Positions 43,089 through 51,295 of a DNA stretch of 64,000 nucleotides are shown piece after piece (the first letter of the stretch is position 1; each line of letters starts with the position of its first letter). The DNA comes from CBDCNH01 sp965219015 (lineage in GTDB: Bacteria > Pseudomonadota > Alphaproteobacteria > Rhodobacterales > Rhodobacteraceae), in NCBI GenBank assembly GCA_965219015.1, contig CBDCNH010000013.1, positions 186,001 through 250,000 on the forward strand, given 5' to 3'. Below the pieces are notes generated by a model. That model did no database searches. It saw only the letters and a program-made list of their open reading frames with translations, and was not told where the DNA came from. Both the position numbers and the translations under genes were made by a program.

Positions 43089-44378
43089 CTACTTTCCAAT
43101 GCAGAAGCTGGCAAAAATCTCGCCGAGAAGTTCTTCAGTCGCCACTTCGCCAATCAAAGGCGCCAGGCTCGAGGACGTCTCGAAAAGGTGCTCACTTATG
43201 ATCTCGGGCCGTGCTTGTTGGCTCATTTCATCCGCAGCGGCACGAAGACTGGAGGAAGATTTAGACAGCGCCACACGATGTTGTTCTCGGGTTGCGACAC
43301 CCGCATAGGCTGCCGCCTTCGCTAGCGGCGTCCCGATGGCCTTCAAAAGCTCCGCGACACCCTCTCCGGTACGTCCAGAGACCCGCAGGCCGCTACGTGG
43401 ATAAAGATCCGCCATCCCCTGAACGACGATGTCTCCGTCGCGACGGTGCACTGGCAAGCGGGGTTGTGTCTCACCGTGCAAAAAGACCCGCACATCAGCG
43501 GCGTCTGCCCGAGCCAGTGCTCGCTCCACGCCAATCTGTTCGACGGGATCGATCGTCTCATGCAGCCCGGCGGTATCCAAGAGCGTCACAGGCAGGCCAT
43601 CGATGTCCATGCGGACCTCGATGACGTCCCGAGTGGTCCCGGAGACATGCGATACGATTGCAGCGTCCCGACCCGCTAACCTATTCAAAAGGGTAGACTT
43701 TCCGACGTTTGGCGCGCCAACGATCGCGACTTCGAAGCCGTCCCTGATGCGTTCGGCAAACGTCAGGCCGCGCTGCTCCTCGGCGATGCCTTCAACGACC
43801 GATTGTATGTCGCCCATGATCGTGTCCATCACGCCGTCAGGGAGGTCTTCGTCGGCAAAGTCGATCGTGACCTCAAGCGAGGCGCGTGCGCGCATCAACG
43901 CCGCTCTCCAGCTTCGCGCCTTGTCCCCAAGGGCGCCAGACAACACCCGCTGCGCTTGCTTGCGCTGCCCCTCCGTCTCGGCATCGATCAAATCGGCCAG
44001 GCCTTCGACTTGCGACAGGTTCAGCCGCCCATTCTCGAGCGCGCGTCGCGTGAACTCTCCCGGTTCCGCGTAGCGCAGCCCGCGATGCGTTCCCAACTCC
44101 GACAGCACAGCCTGGACGACCGCACGGCTGCCGTGGAGATGCAATTCCGCCATCCGCTCGCCGGTATAGCTGCCGCCGTGCTCGAACACGACGACGAGGC
44201 CGGTATCGAGGATCTCGCGCGAGGCATCCCTGAGCGTACGCAGGCCCAGGGTCCGCGGCGCCGGCAACGTGCCGCAGAGGTCGACGACGGACTGCCATGC
44301 ATGCGGACCGGACAGACGCACCACGGCCACGCCCGCTTTCCCGGGCACGGTGGCCGGCGCGTAGATCGTGTCGCTCAT
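43089..44378 (-). CDS. mnmE: tRNA modification GTPase MnmE (TrmE)
   Basis: 429 residues. N-terminal tetrahydrofolate-binding domain opens DTIYAPATVPGKAGVAVVRLSG and AEPGEFTRRALENGRLNLSQ is conserved (split here by words). The G domain has GAPNVGKSTLLN, SGTTRDVIE and DTAGLHE. The C-terminus ends CIGK, with the catalytic Cys. MnmE and MnmG together modify wobble uridine. It starts 12 nt after rho and ends one nucleotide before mnmG, so it is within the minus-strand origin unit. Confidence 0.97.
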   Translation of the reverse strand: MSDTIYAPATVPGKAGVAVVRLSGPHAWQSVVDLCGTLPAPRTLGLRTLRDASREILDTGLVVVFEHGGSYTGERMAELHLHGSRAVVQAVLSELGTHRGLRYAEPGEFTRRALENGRLNLSQVEGLADLIDAETEGQRKQAQRVLSGALGDKARSWRAALMRARASLEVTIDFADEDLPDGVMDTIMGDIQSVVEGIAEEQRGLTFAERIRDGFEVAIVGAPNVGKSTLLNRLAGRDAAIVSHVSGTTRDVIEVRMDIDGLPVTLLDTAGLHETIDPVEQIGVERALARADAADVRVFLHGETQPRLPVHRRDGDIVVQGMADLYPRSGLRVSGRTGEGVAELLKAIGTPLAKAAAYAGVATREQHRVALSKSSSSLRAAADEMSQQARPEIISEHLFETSSSLAPLIGEVATEELLGEIFASFCIGK

Positions 44379-44390
44379 GCCGCAAGAGGC

Positions 44391-45728
44391 TCAGGAGTTC
44401 ATCGAGTCGAAGAATTCGGCGTTGGACTTGGTCTGCTTCAGCTTGGAAACGAGGAACTCCATCGCGTCCGTCGTTCCCATCGGATTGAGAATCCGGCGCA
44501 GGACGTAGGTTTTCTGCAGATCGTTCTTCTCGATCAACAACTCCTCTTTCCGCGTACCGGACTTCAGGATGTCCATCGCCGGGAAGATGCGCTTGTCGGA
44601 AATCTTGCGGTCGAGCACGATCTCGGAGTTCCCGGTCCCTTTGAACTCCTCGAAGATCACCTCGTCCATGCGGCTGCCGGTGTCGATCAAGGCGGTCGCG
44701 ATGATCGTGAGCGAACCGCCCTCTTCGATGTTGCGTGCAGCACCGAAGAACCGTTTCGGACGTTGCAAGGCATTGGCATCGACGCCGCCCGTCAGCACCT
44801 TGCCGGACGAAGGCACGACCGTGTTGAAGGCCCGGCCGAGACGGGTGATCGAGTCGAGCAGGATCACCACGTCGCGCTTGTGCTCCACGAGACGTTTCGC
44901 CTTCTCGATCACCATTTCGGCCACCGCCACATGCCGCGTGGGCGGCTCATCGAAGGTCGAGGAGATCACTTCGCCCTTCACCGAGCGCTGCATGTCGGTC
45001 ACTTCTTCGGGCCGTTCGTCGATCAGCAGCACGATCAGGTAGCACTCGGGATGATTCGTCGCGATCGAGTTCGCGATGTTCTGCAGGAGAACCGTCTTGC
45101 CGGTCCGCGGCGGAGCCACGATGAGCGCGCGCTGGCCCTTTCCAAGCGGGGCGACCAGGTCGATGATCCGCGCCGAGCGATCCTTGATCGTCGGATCCTC
45201 GATCTCCATCTTGAAGCGCTCGTCCGGGTAGAGCGGCGTCAGATTGTCGAAATGAACCTTGTGACGCGCCTGTTCGGGGTCATTGAAGTTGATTTCGGTG
45301 ACCTTCATGAGCCCGAAGTAACGCTCGTTCTCGCGCGGCGCCTGGATCACGCCTTCGATCGTGTCGCCTGTCCGAAGCGAGAACTGTCGAATGACCTCCG
45401 GCGACACGTAGATGTCGTCGGGGCCGGACAGGTAGTTCGCCGAGGGCGACCGAAGAAATCCGAAGCCGTCCTGCAGCACCTCCAGAACGCCGTCGCCGGA
45501 AATCTCCCAGCCATCTTCGGCGCGTTCTTTCAGGATCGAGAACATCATCTCGCCCTTCCGCATCGAAGGCGCGTTCTCGATGTCGAGTTCTTCCGCCATC
45601 GCAAGGAGGTCGGCGGGGCTCTTGGCCTTGAGGTCGGCGAGGTTCAGCGTTTCGAGAACGCCGTCGTCGAGCAGGGTCTCGGCAAGGCCGTCGGTGGCCT
45701 GTGCGGTATCCTGGTACATGTCCTGCAT
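44391..45728 (-). CDS. rho: Transcription termination factor Rho
   Basis: 445 residues. The N-terminal helical domain is ETLNLADLKAKSPADLLAMA; the OSN RNA-binding domain contains DGFGFLRSPSANYLSGPDDIYVS (abridged). The hexameric ATPase has APPRTGKTVLLQNIA and LIDERPEEVTDM, and ends LVSKLKQTKSNAEFFDSMNS. It releases untranslated transcripts and is probably important here because few intrinsic terminators are visible in the window. Start may be at 45728 or the ATG at 45719. A 147-nt leader separates it from hemJ. Confidence 0.98.
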   Translation of the reverse strand: MQDMYQDTAQATDGLAETLLDDGVLETLNLADLKAKSPADLLAMAEELDIENAPSMRKGEMMFSILKERAEDGWEISGDGVLEVLQDGFGFLRSPSANYLSGPDDIYVSPEVIRQFSLRTGDTIEGVIQAPRENERYFGLMKVTEINFNDPEQARHKVHFDNLTPLYPDERFKMEIEDPTIKDRSARIIDLVAPLGKGQRALIVAPPRTGKTVLLQNIANSIATNHPECYLIVLLIDERPEEVTDMQRSVKGEVISSTFDEPPTRHVAVAEMVIEKAKRLVEHKRDVVILLDSITRLGRAFNTVVPSSGKVLTGGVDANALQRPKRFFGAARNIEEGGSLTIIATALIDTGSRMDEVIFEEFKGTGNSEIVLDRKISDKRIFPAMDILKSGTRKEELLIEKNDLQKTYVLRRILNPMGTTDAMEFLVSKLKQTKSNAEFFDSMNS

Positions 45729-45875
45729 GTGATTTTTTCCGGGGGTCGGCAGCGCCCGTCACGATTGATCGGGACATCACTGCTGTGCGGGGAGGATGCG
45801 TCGGGCCGGGTGGCCGCGTCGCAAGTGAAGTAACAGACGGTCGGCGTCGCCGTCAACGCCTGATGCAGCGCTGCG

Positions 45876-46325
45876 TCAGAACTTGACGATCACCGACACG
45901 ACGATGATCGCCGCAAGCACCGTCGGCAGCTCGTTCATCAGGCGATAGCGGCGCCCGGTCAGCGTGTTCTTGCCACGAGCGAAGTCCTTTCGGCGAGCGG
46001 AGAGCCACATATGGAACGCCGTCATGGCCAGCACGGCTGCGGCTTTCGTCCAGGGCCAGGCGAGCGACCAGTCGACGATGCCCGGCGTTGCGACCAAGAG
46101 CAGGCCGAACACCCATGTCGCGATCATCGCCGGGTTCATGATCAGCCGCAGGAGCTTCACCTCCATCGTCTGGAAGAGATCGTCGGTGCCGGTGCCGGTC
46201 TCGACCGCTTCGGCGTGATAGACGTAGAGTCGTGGAAGATAGAACAGTCCCGCCATCCAGGCGAGGATCGCGAGGACATGCAGCGCCTTCGTCCAGGGAT
46301 AGATCGCCGCGAGAATGTCCTGCAC
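45876..46325 (-). CDS. hemJ: Protoporphyrinogen IX oxidase HemJ
   Basis: 149 residues with four hydrophobic segments. YPWTKALHVLAILAWMAGLFYLPRLYVYH, given here as the opening, contains the conserved His near the first helix, and the later LLRLIMNPAMIATWVFG and WPWTKAAAVLAMTAFHMW bear the His/Arg pattern of HemJ. It converts protoporphyrinogen IX to protoporphyrin IX in the membrane. It is the first gene of the origin-side minus-strand unit and reads away from the oriC candidate. Confidence 0.93.
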   Translation of the reverse strand: MQDILAAIYPWTKALHVLAILAWMAGLFYLPRLYVYHAEAVETGTGTDDLFQTMEVKLLRLIMNPAMIATWVFGLLLVATPGIVDWSLAWPWTKAAAVLAMTAFHMWLSARRKDFARGKNTLTGRRYRLMNELPTVLAAIIVVSVIVKF

Positions 46326-46398
46326 CCGTAACCTCGTTGCCTCGTCGGGACTGATCTATTTGGTAGGGATGATGAATGAAAGATGAAGATGTAAGGGC

Positions 46399-46407
46399 TG
46401 TGGATAG
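46399..46407 (-). other. Near-consensus DnaA box
   Basis: TGTGGATAG on the plus strand, one mismatch from TGTGGATAA, the reverse complement of the DnaA box TTATCCACA. It sits in the AT-rich left half of the oriC candidate, 74 nt from the hemJ start. Confidence 0.65.
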
Positions 46408-46420
46408 TGGGGATCAGGGA

Positions 46421-46492
46421 TCTTCCGACTTATCTGTCCCGAAAACTATATCCTGGGGAAAACTGGGCTCATAAGTCAGGAAAATCGGAAGA
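46421..46492. repeat. Nested inverted repeats in oriC candidate
   Basis: TCTTCCGA (46421-46428) pairs with TCGGAAGA (46485-46492) and, overlapping it, GACTTAT (46427-46433) pairs with ATAAGTC (46471-46477). The enclosed segment is AT-rich (GAAAACTATA). The arrangement is reminiscent of a foldable origin module but may also mark a regulator site. Confidence 0.45.
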
Positions 46493-46502
46493 GGCGGAAT
46501 TT

Positions 46503-46537
46503 TCGTCATAAAGTTCAGTATGTTGCAGTTATGACGA
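46503..46537. repeat. 9-bp inverted repeat in oriC candidate
   Basis: TCGTCATAA (46503-46511) and TTATGACGA (46529-46537) are exact reverse complements separated by 17 nt. The half-site TTATGACGA shares only its first four bases and last base with a DnaA box, so another binding protein is possible. Confidence 0.5.
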
Positions 46538-46583
46538 TGACTCGACTGTGTATGGAACGGAGGATTGAACAGCGTGAACAGGT

Positions 46584-46592
46584 CTATCCCCA
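46584..46592 (+). other. Weak DnaA box candidate
   Basis: CTATCCCCA matches 7 of 9 positions of TTATCCACA. It is on the GC-richer right side of the oriC candidate, 161 nt before the aroE start. Confidence 0.3.
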
Positions 46593-46752
46593 GGGTCCGC
46601 GACGCACGACCCGCCTCGGGACGAATGGGCAGTTTGCGCTTGTCGTGAGCGCAGGCTAGGCGCAAGGCTCGCGTCCAAGGTGTCTCGCACACCGGAACGA
46701 AGCGTGTTTGTCCCCGGTTCCACCGCCCGTCAATCCGTCACCCAAGGCGTCG

Positions 46753-47610
46753 ATGATCCCTGAACCGCGTGACCTCGCCCCGGCCCGGATACCGCTGGCC
46801 GGCGTCATTGGCTCGCCGGTCGCGCACAGTCGGTCGCCACGGCTCTTCGCTCACTGGCTCGCGCGGCACGGGCTTCGCGGGCACTACGTGCCGCTCGACG
46901 TCGCGCAGTCGGATCTCGCGGCGGTGCTGAGGATGCTGCCGCGCATGGGGTTCGTGGGCGTCAACGTCACGATCCCGCACAAGGAGACCGTGCTGGCGTT
47001 TGCCGATCTCGTGACCGATCGCGCGGCTCTGATCGGCGCGGCCAACACGCTCATCTTCCGCCAAGATGGCCGGATCCATGCGGACAACACCGACGGTTAC
47101 GGCTTCATCGCCAACCTGCGGCAGAACGCGCCCGCCTGGCGACCCGATGCGGGACCGGCGGCGCTCTTCGGGGCGGGCGGTGCAGCGCGGGCGGTGCTGG
47201 CCTCGCTTGTCGAGGTCGGCACGCCGGAAATCCGCATCGCCAACCGCACCCGCGCGCGCGCCGAAGCGCTACGTGACGAGTTCGGGGCCAAGGTCGTCGT
47301 CTTCGACCTCGTCCAGGCCACGGCGATGCTCGACGATACGACCACCGTGGTGAACTGCTCTGCGCTCGGGATGCTCGGCAAGCCCGAGTTCCGGGTGCCG
47401 CTCGACGGCGTGACACGGCGCACGCTCGTGACCGACCTGGTCTACACGCCCCTCAACACGCGTCTCCTTCTCGATGCGGCGGCTCGTGGATGCACCACGG
47501 TGGACGGGCTCGGGATGCTCCTCCACCAGGCGGTGCCCGGGTTCGAGCGCTGGTTCGGCCAGCGCCCCGCGGTCGACGCCGAGACGCGCGACGCGGTGCT
47601 GGCGCCGTGA
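46753..47610 (+). CDS. aroE: Shikimate dehydrogenase
   Basis: 285 residues from the ATG at 46753; an in-frame extension to 46708 reaches into the origin region and lacks AroE similarity. VIGSPVAHSRSPRLFAHWL contains the shikimate-binding serines, NVTIPHKE the catalytic Lys, NTDGYGF the conserved Asp and FGAGGAARAVLASL the NADPH loop. It reduces 3-dehydroshikimate to shikimate in aromatic amino acid synthesis. coaE overlaps its stop by 4 nt. Confidence 0.96.
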   Translation: MIPEPRDLAPARIPLAGVIGSPVAHSRSPRLFAHWLARHGLRGHYVPLDVAQSDLAAVLRMLPRMGFVGVNVTIPHKETVLAFADLVTDRAALIGAANTLIFRQDGRIHADNTDGYGFIANLRQNAPAWRPDAGPAALFGAGGAARAVLASLVEVGTPEIRIANRTRARAEALRDEFGAKVVVFDLVQATAMLDDTTTVVNCSALGMLGKPEFRVPLDGVTRRTLVTDLVYTPLNTRLLLDAAARGCTTVDGLGMLLHQAVPGFERWFGQRPAVDAETRDAVLAP

Positions 47611-48197
47611 CCGCGTTCCGCCTCGGGCTCACGGGGGCGATGGGGGCAGGAAAATCGACGACGGCGGAGATGTTCCGCGCGCTCGGCGTGCCGGTCTGGG
47701 ACGCCGACGCCGCCGTACATCGTCTCTATGCCTGCGGCGGTGCGGCCGTCGCGCCCCTCGGCGCCCTCGTTCCCGAGGCGGTCCGCGACGGCGGGATCGA
47801 CCGCGCCACGCTTGGCGCCCGCATCGTGCGGGAGCCCGGGATGCTCGGCCGTATCGAGGCGGTCGTGCACCCGCTTGTCGCCACGGACCGTGCCGCCTTT
47901 CTGGCGTCGACCACGGCACCGCTTGTCGTTCTCGACATCCCGCTCCTCTTCGAGACCGGCGCCGAGCGCGACTGTGACGCGACGCTCGTCGTCACGGCGC
48001 CGGATGCGCTCCGCCGTGCCCGCGTCCTCGCGCGGCCGGGCATGACGCCCGACCGGCTGACGGCCCTGGAGGAACGGCAGCTCCCGCAGGCGAGGAAGGT
48101 CGCCCGTGCGACCTACGTGATCGCGGCGGACGGCCTTGAAGCGACCCGTGCCGCCGTGGCATCGCTGGTTACGCAGCTCGAGGCCCGCCATGCGTGA
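47607..48197 (+). CDS. coaE: Dephospho-CoA kinase
   Basis: 196 residues from a GTG overlapping the aroE TGA. The P-loop GLTGAMGAGKSTTAEMF opens the protein, followed by VWDADAAVHRLY and VVLDIPLLFETGAE. It phosphorylates dephospho-CoA in the last step of coenzyme A synthesis. aroE-coaE-dnaQ next to the origin is a conserved alphaproteobacterial block. Overlaps dnaQ by 8 nt. Confidence 0.96.
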   Translation: MTAFRLGLTGAMGAGKSTTAEMFRALGVPVWDADAAVHRLYACGGAAVAPLGALVPEAVRDGGIDRATLGARIVREPGMLGRIEAVVHPLVATDRAAFLASTTAPLVVLDIPLLFETGAERDCDATLVVTAPDALRRARVLARPGMTPDRLTALEERQLPQARKVARATYVIAADGLEATRAAVASLVTQLEARHA

Positions 48198-48870
48198 GAT
48201 CGTGTTCGACACCGAGACGACCGGGCTCGATCCGGCCACCGGCGACCGCATCGTCGAGATCGGCGCGGTCGAGCTCTGGAACCATTTGCCGACGGGACGG
48301 ACGTTCCACGAGTATCTCGACCCCGAACGGTCCATGCCCGCCGAGGCGTTCGCCGTCCACGGGCTCGACGATGCGTTCCTCCGCGGCAAGCCGAAGTTCG
48401 CGGAGATCGCCGTCGCGTTTCTCGCCTTCATCGAGGACGCGCCGCTCATCGCGCACAACGCGGCCTTCGACATGAAGTTCGTCAACGCCGAATTGCGCGC
48501 TGCCGGGCACGCGCAGCTTCCTCCGTCGCGCTCCGTCGACACGCTGGCGATCGCGCGCCAGAAGCTGCCCGGCGTCCAGGCCTCGCTCGACGCGCTCTGC
48601 CGCCGCTTCGGCGTCGACACGTCGGCCCGTGATCTGCACGGCGCGCTGCTCGACAGCCAGCTGCTGGCGGAAGTGTATCTCGAGCTGGTCGGCGGCCGTC
48701 AGCCGGGTCTCGGCTTCGCGACGGAGAGACAAGGCGGCCCCGTCGCCGCATGGACGCCGCCGCCGCGCCCGACGCCGCTCGAGCCCCGGATCACCGAAGC
48801 CGAAGCTCTCGCTCATGCAGCCTTCGTGGTGACGCTCGGCCCCGATGCGCTCTGGCTCAAGGGCGGCTAG
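48190..48870 (+). CDS. dnaQ: DNA polymerase III epsilon subunit (proofreading exonuclease)
   Basis: 226 residues from the ATG at 48190. DEDDh exonuclease motifs are complete: FDTETTGLDP, then LIAHNAAFDMKFVNAEL, and HGALLDSQLLAEVYLEL with the catalytic His and last Asp. A poorly conserved Pro-rich linker leads to a short C-terminal segment that in the family contacts the polymerase alpha subunit. It proofreads replication errors. Overlaps coaE by 8 nt and converges with secB, 3 nt away. Confidence 0.96.
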   Translation: MREIVFDTETTGLDPATGDRIVEIGAVELWNHLPTGRTFHEYLDPERSMPAEAFAVHGLDDAFLRGKPKFAEIAVAFLAFIEDAPLIAHNAAFDMKFVNAELRAAGHAQLPPSRSVDTLAIARQKLPGVQASLDALCRRFGVDTSARDLHGALLDSQLLAEVYLELVGGRQPGLGFATERQGGPVAAWTPPPRPTPLEPRITEAEALAHAAFVVTLGPDALWLKGG

Positions 48871-48873
48871 GCC

Positions 48874-49371
48874 TTACGTCAGCTGCTGTTCCGCCCCCGC
48901 TGCCTCGGCACGCCGAGCGATCTCCTGGCGGTAGAGCGCCATGAAATCCACGGTGTCGAGGTTCAGCATCGGGAAACCGCCGTCGCGGGTCATGTCGCTG
49001 ACGATCCGGCGCACGAACGGGAAGATCATCCGGGGGCACTCGATGAGCAGGAACGGGTGCAACTGGTCCTCGGGCACGCCCTCGACGTGGAAGATGCCGC
49101 CGTAGTCGAGCTCCAGCAGGAACAGGGCTTCGTTCGTCGCCTTGTTGCGCGACTGGATCTTGAACTTGAGGATGATCTCGAACTGGTGCTCGACGGTCCG
49201 TTTCCGCGCATCGAGGCTCACCTGCACCTGGATGTCGGGCGTGATCTCGCCCCCCTGCAGGCCCTTCTGCGCGACCATGTTCTCGAACGAGAGGTCGCGG
49301 ATGTACTGCGCGAGCACCTGCATGCGGACCTGCGGGGCCGCTTCGGGCGCACTGCCGTTGGTTTCGGCCAT
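48874..49371 (-). CDS. secB: Protein-export chaperone SecB
   Basis: 165 residues. QVLAQYIRDLSFENMVAQKG is the family signature, with VSLDARKRTVEHQFEIILKF and IIFPFVRRIVSDMTRDGGFP later. SecB keeps preproteins unfolded and hands them to SecA. It lies on the minus strand with fxsA 66 nt upstream. Its C-terminus lacks extra domains. Confidence 0.97.
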   Translation of the reverse strand: MAETNGSAPEAAPQVRMQVLAQYIRDLSFENMVAQKGLQGGEITPDIQVQVSLDARKRTVEHQFEIILKFKIQSRNKATNEALFLLELDYGGIFHVEGVPEDQLHPFLLIECPRMIFPFVRRIVSDMTRDGGFPMLNLDTVDFMALYRQEIARRAEAAGAEQQLT

Positions 49372-49437
49372 GCCTGTCTCCTGAGCTTGGATCGCGTCTT
49401 GCGTCGGGCCGTCGTCTAGCAGAGCGGGCCTCGCGCC

Positions 49438-49920
49438 TCAATGCCGCGTCCAGCCGGACGGCCCGCCGGGCGAGGGATGCGTGGGCTGCTTCGGCGGCAC
49501 GACCTCCTCGAACTCGCCGTCGATCACGTCCGGGCGGGCCGCCGGCCGAGAGGCGCCGAAGCCGACACTCCGGACCCTCACCCGCCTGCCCGCCGCGCGC
49601 ATCAGCGCCGCACGGATGCCCGGCACCAGCAGCAGGAAGCCGATCGTGTCGGTGAGGAACCCCGGCGTCACCAGAAGCACGCCGGCCACGAGGATCATCG
49701 CGCCGTCGGCGAGCGGTTGCGTCGGATCACGCATCCCCTGCAGCGAGCCGCGGATCTCGGCCATCGCCATCCGTCCCTGCTGCCGCACCAGCGCGGTCCC
49801 GAGGATCGCCGTGCCGAGCACGATGGCGAGCGTCGGCCAGAGCGTCAGCCAGCCGCCGATCGTCACGAAGAGCGCGATCTCGATGAGCGGGATCGCCACG
49901 AAGGGAATGAAGAGCCACAT
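49438..49920 (-). CDS. fxsA: FxsA-family membrane protein
   Basis: 160 residues from the ATG at 49920 (MWLFIPFVAIPLIEIALFV); the longer frame to 49959 adds a non-hydrophobic N-terminus that is not expected. Three to four hydrophobic segments and the conserved PLIEIALFVTIG, GTALVRQQG, DGAMILVAGVLLVTPGF mark FxsA. E. coli FxsA relieves phage T7 exclusion by the F plasmid when overproduced; its normal role is unknown. A hydrophilic, acidic tail follows the helices. Divergent from the Tim44-like gene. Confidence 0.9.
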   Translation of the reverse strand: MWLFIPFVAIPLIEIALFVTIGGWLTLWPTLAIVLGTAILGTALVRQQGRMAMAEIRGSLQGMRDPTQPLADGAMILVAGVLLVTPGFLTDTIGFLLLVPGIRAALMRAAGRRVRVRSVGFGASRPAARPDVIDGEFEEVVPPKQPTHPSPGGPSGWTRH

Positions 49921-50059
49921 GGGCGAACCTCGCGTCGGATGTGCCCGGCATCGGGCCATGAAGGGGCCGCTGCGGTGGACTCACCGCCCCTGCGTCCCTA
50001 CATAAGCATCGTGCCCGGGGCTCCAAGAGCGATCCCCCCGAAGCCGTAGCGAGGCCGCC

Positions 50060-50728
50060 ATGAACTCTGCCGTCATCGAACTCCTGGTGCTCGCCGGCAT
50101 CGCGGTGTTCCTTATCCTGCGACTGAAGAACGTCCTGGGGTCGCGGGAGGGCTTCGAGAAGCCGGTCGTGCCGGTCGTGGCGGAAGGCGCCACCGCGAAA
50201 CGCTCGCGCCGCGACTTCGAAGTCATCGAGGGCGGCCCAGACGCCGACATCACCGACCATGCGCCGGAGGGCAGCCCGGCGGCGAAGGCGCTTGCCGGCA
50301 TGAAGGCCACGGAGCCGTCGTTTCACGTCGGCGACTTCCTTCGAGGGGCACGCGGCGCTTACGAGATGATCCTTGTGGCGTTCCAGAACGGCCACCTCGA
50401 TCCTGTGGTGCCGTTCCTGTCGCGCAACGTCTTCGATGCCTTTACGGATGTCATCGAGACCCGCGAGCGGGAGGGCGTGCGGATCGAGGCGAATTTCGTC
50501 GGCATCCGCGAGCTGACGCTCGAGAACGCGACCTTCGACGAGGCGACGAAGGGCGCCGAGGTGACCGTGCGCTTCGTCGCCGAGCAGACCTCCGTGGCGC
50601 GCAACGCCGATGGCAAGGTCGTCGAAGGCTCGCCGAACGAGATCCAGCGCCAGAAGGATGTCTGGACCTTCGGGCGAAAGATGGGGTCCGACGACCCGAA
50701 CTGGCAGCTCGTGGACACTGGTGCCTGA
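50060..50728 (+). CDS. Tim44/TimA-family membrane-associated protein
   Basis: 222 residues: an N-terminal membrane anchor (VIELLVLAGIAVFLIL), a charged linker, then a Tim44-like C-terminal domain ending FGRKMGSDDPNWQLVDTGA. The domain lies at roughly 80-222, with ARGAYEMILVAFQNGHLDPV and TVRFVAEQTSVARN among its strands. Alphaproteobacterial relatives are the ancestors of mitochondrial Tim44; their bacterial job is not settled, though a role in membrane-associated protein handling has been proposed. It precedes smr by 18 nt. An mltA gene, frequent between these two in related genomes, is missing. Confidence 0.9.
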   Translation: MNSAVIELLVLAGIAVFLILRLKNVLGSREGFEKPVVPVVAEGATAKRSRRDFEVIEGGPDADITDHAPEGSPAAKALAGMKATEPSFHVGDFLRGARGAYEMILVAFQNGHLDPVVPFLSRNVFDAFTDVIETREREGVRIEANFVGIRELTLENATFDEATKGAEVTVRFVAEQTSVARNADGKVVEGSPNEIQRQKDVWTFGRKMGSDDPNWQLVDTGA

Positions 50729-50746
50729 TCGACCGAAAGTTGGGCA

Positions 50747-51295
50747 GTGCGGCGACCGCGCAGGCTTCGCCCCGACGAGAAGGCGCTTTGGGATCGCGTA
50801 GCCGGGACTGCGGCGCCGCTTCGGCCGGGTCATCCGACGGTGATGAGCGCGCCGCTCCAGACCGAGGCCACGCTGCGTCCGATCGAACCGTTTCGGTTGG
50901 GCGAGGCCGCACGGCCGGCCACGGCGGTCGTTGCCCCCGCCGCTCCGCCCGGTATGGACCGGCGGCGCTTCGAGCGCATGGTCCGCGGCCGTCTGCAGCT
51001 TGAGGGGCGGATCGACCTGCACGGCATGACGCTTGCGGAGGCCCGCTCCGCGCTCTTCGGCTTCATCCTCGAGGCCCATGCCGGCGGCAAGCGCCTGGTC
51101 CTCGTCATCACCGGCAAGGGTCGCGACACCGACGACGGCGGCCCGATCCCGCAACGGCGCGGCATCTTGCGGCACAACGTGCCGCTCTGGCTTCGGCAGG
51201 CACCGCTTGCCGGCGTGGTGCTCGACAGTGCGGAGGCGCATCGCAAGCATGGCGGCGGCGGCGCGCTTTACGTGTATCTGCGCCGGCGCCGCTGA
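50747..51295 (+). CDS. Smr/MutS2-type domain protein
   Basis: 182 residues from GTG. The C-terminal Smr domain is intact: LEGRIDLHGMTLAEARSALF, LVLVITGKGRDT, and HGGGGALYVYLRRRR. The first 85 residues are a low-complexity, Pro/Ala-rich linker after a basic start. Smr domains in MutS2 and other proteins cleave RNA or DNA structures or rescue stalled ribosomes; alphaproteobacterial stand-alone forms are uncharacterised. Its last 28 nt overlap the convergent MFS gene. Confidence 0.88.
   Translation: MRRPRRLRPDEKALWDRVAGTAAPLRPGHPTVMSAPLQTEATLRPIEPFRLGEAARPATAVVAPAAPPGMDRRRFERMVRGRLQLEGRIDLHGMTLAEARSALFGFILEAHAGGKRLVLVITGKGRDTDDGGPIPQRRGILRHNVPLWLRQAPLAGVVLDSAEAHRKHGGGGALYVYLRRRR

Larger units (their letters stand above)
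46326..46752. other. Putative chromosomal replication origin (oriC)
   Basis: 427 nt without a convincing gene, lying between hemJ and aroE, which diverge from it. Hand counts are 27 G+C of 60 at 46441-46500 and 25 of 60 at 46501-46560, far below the surrounding genes. It holds a near-consensus DnaA box (46399-46407), a second weaker box (46584-46592), a 9-bp inverted repeat (46503-46537) and nested inverted repeats (46421-46492), plus short direct repeats such as GGATC AG GGATC. Neighbouring parABS and aroE-coaE-dnaQ are classic alphaproteobacterial origin neighbours. maf and hemE, often found here, are absent. I saw no CtrA TTAA-N7-TTAA site. Confidence 0.72.
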
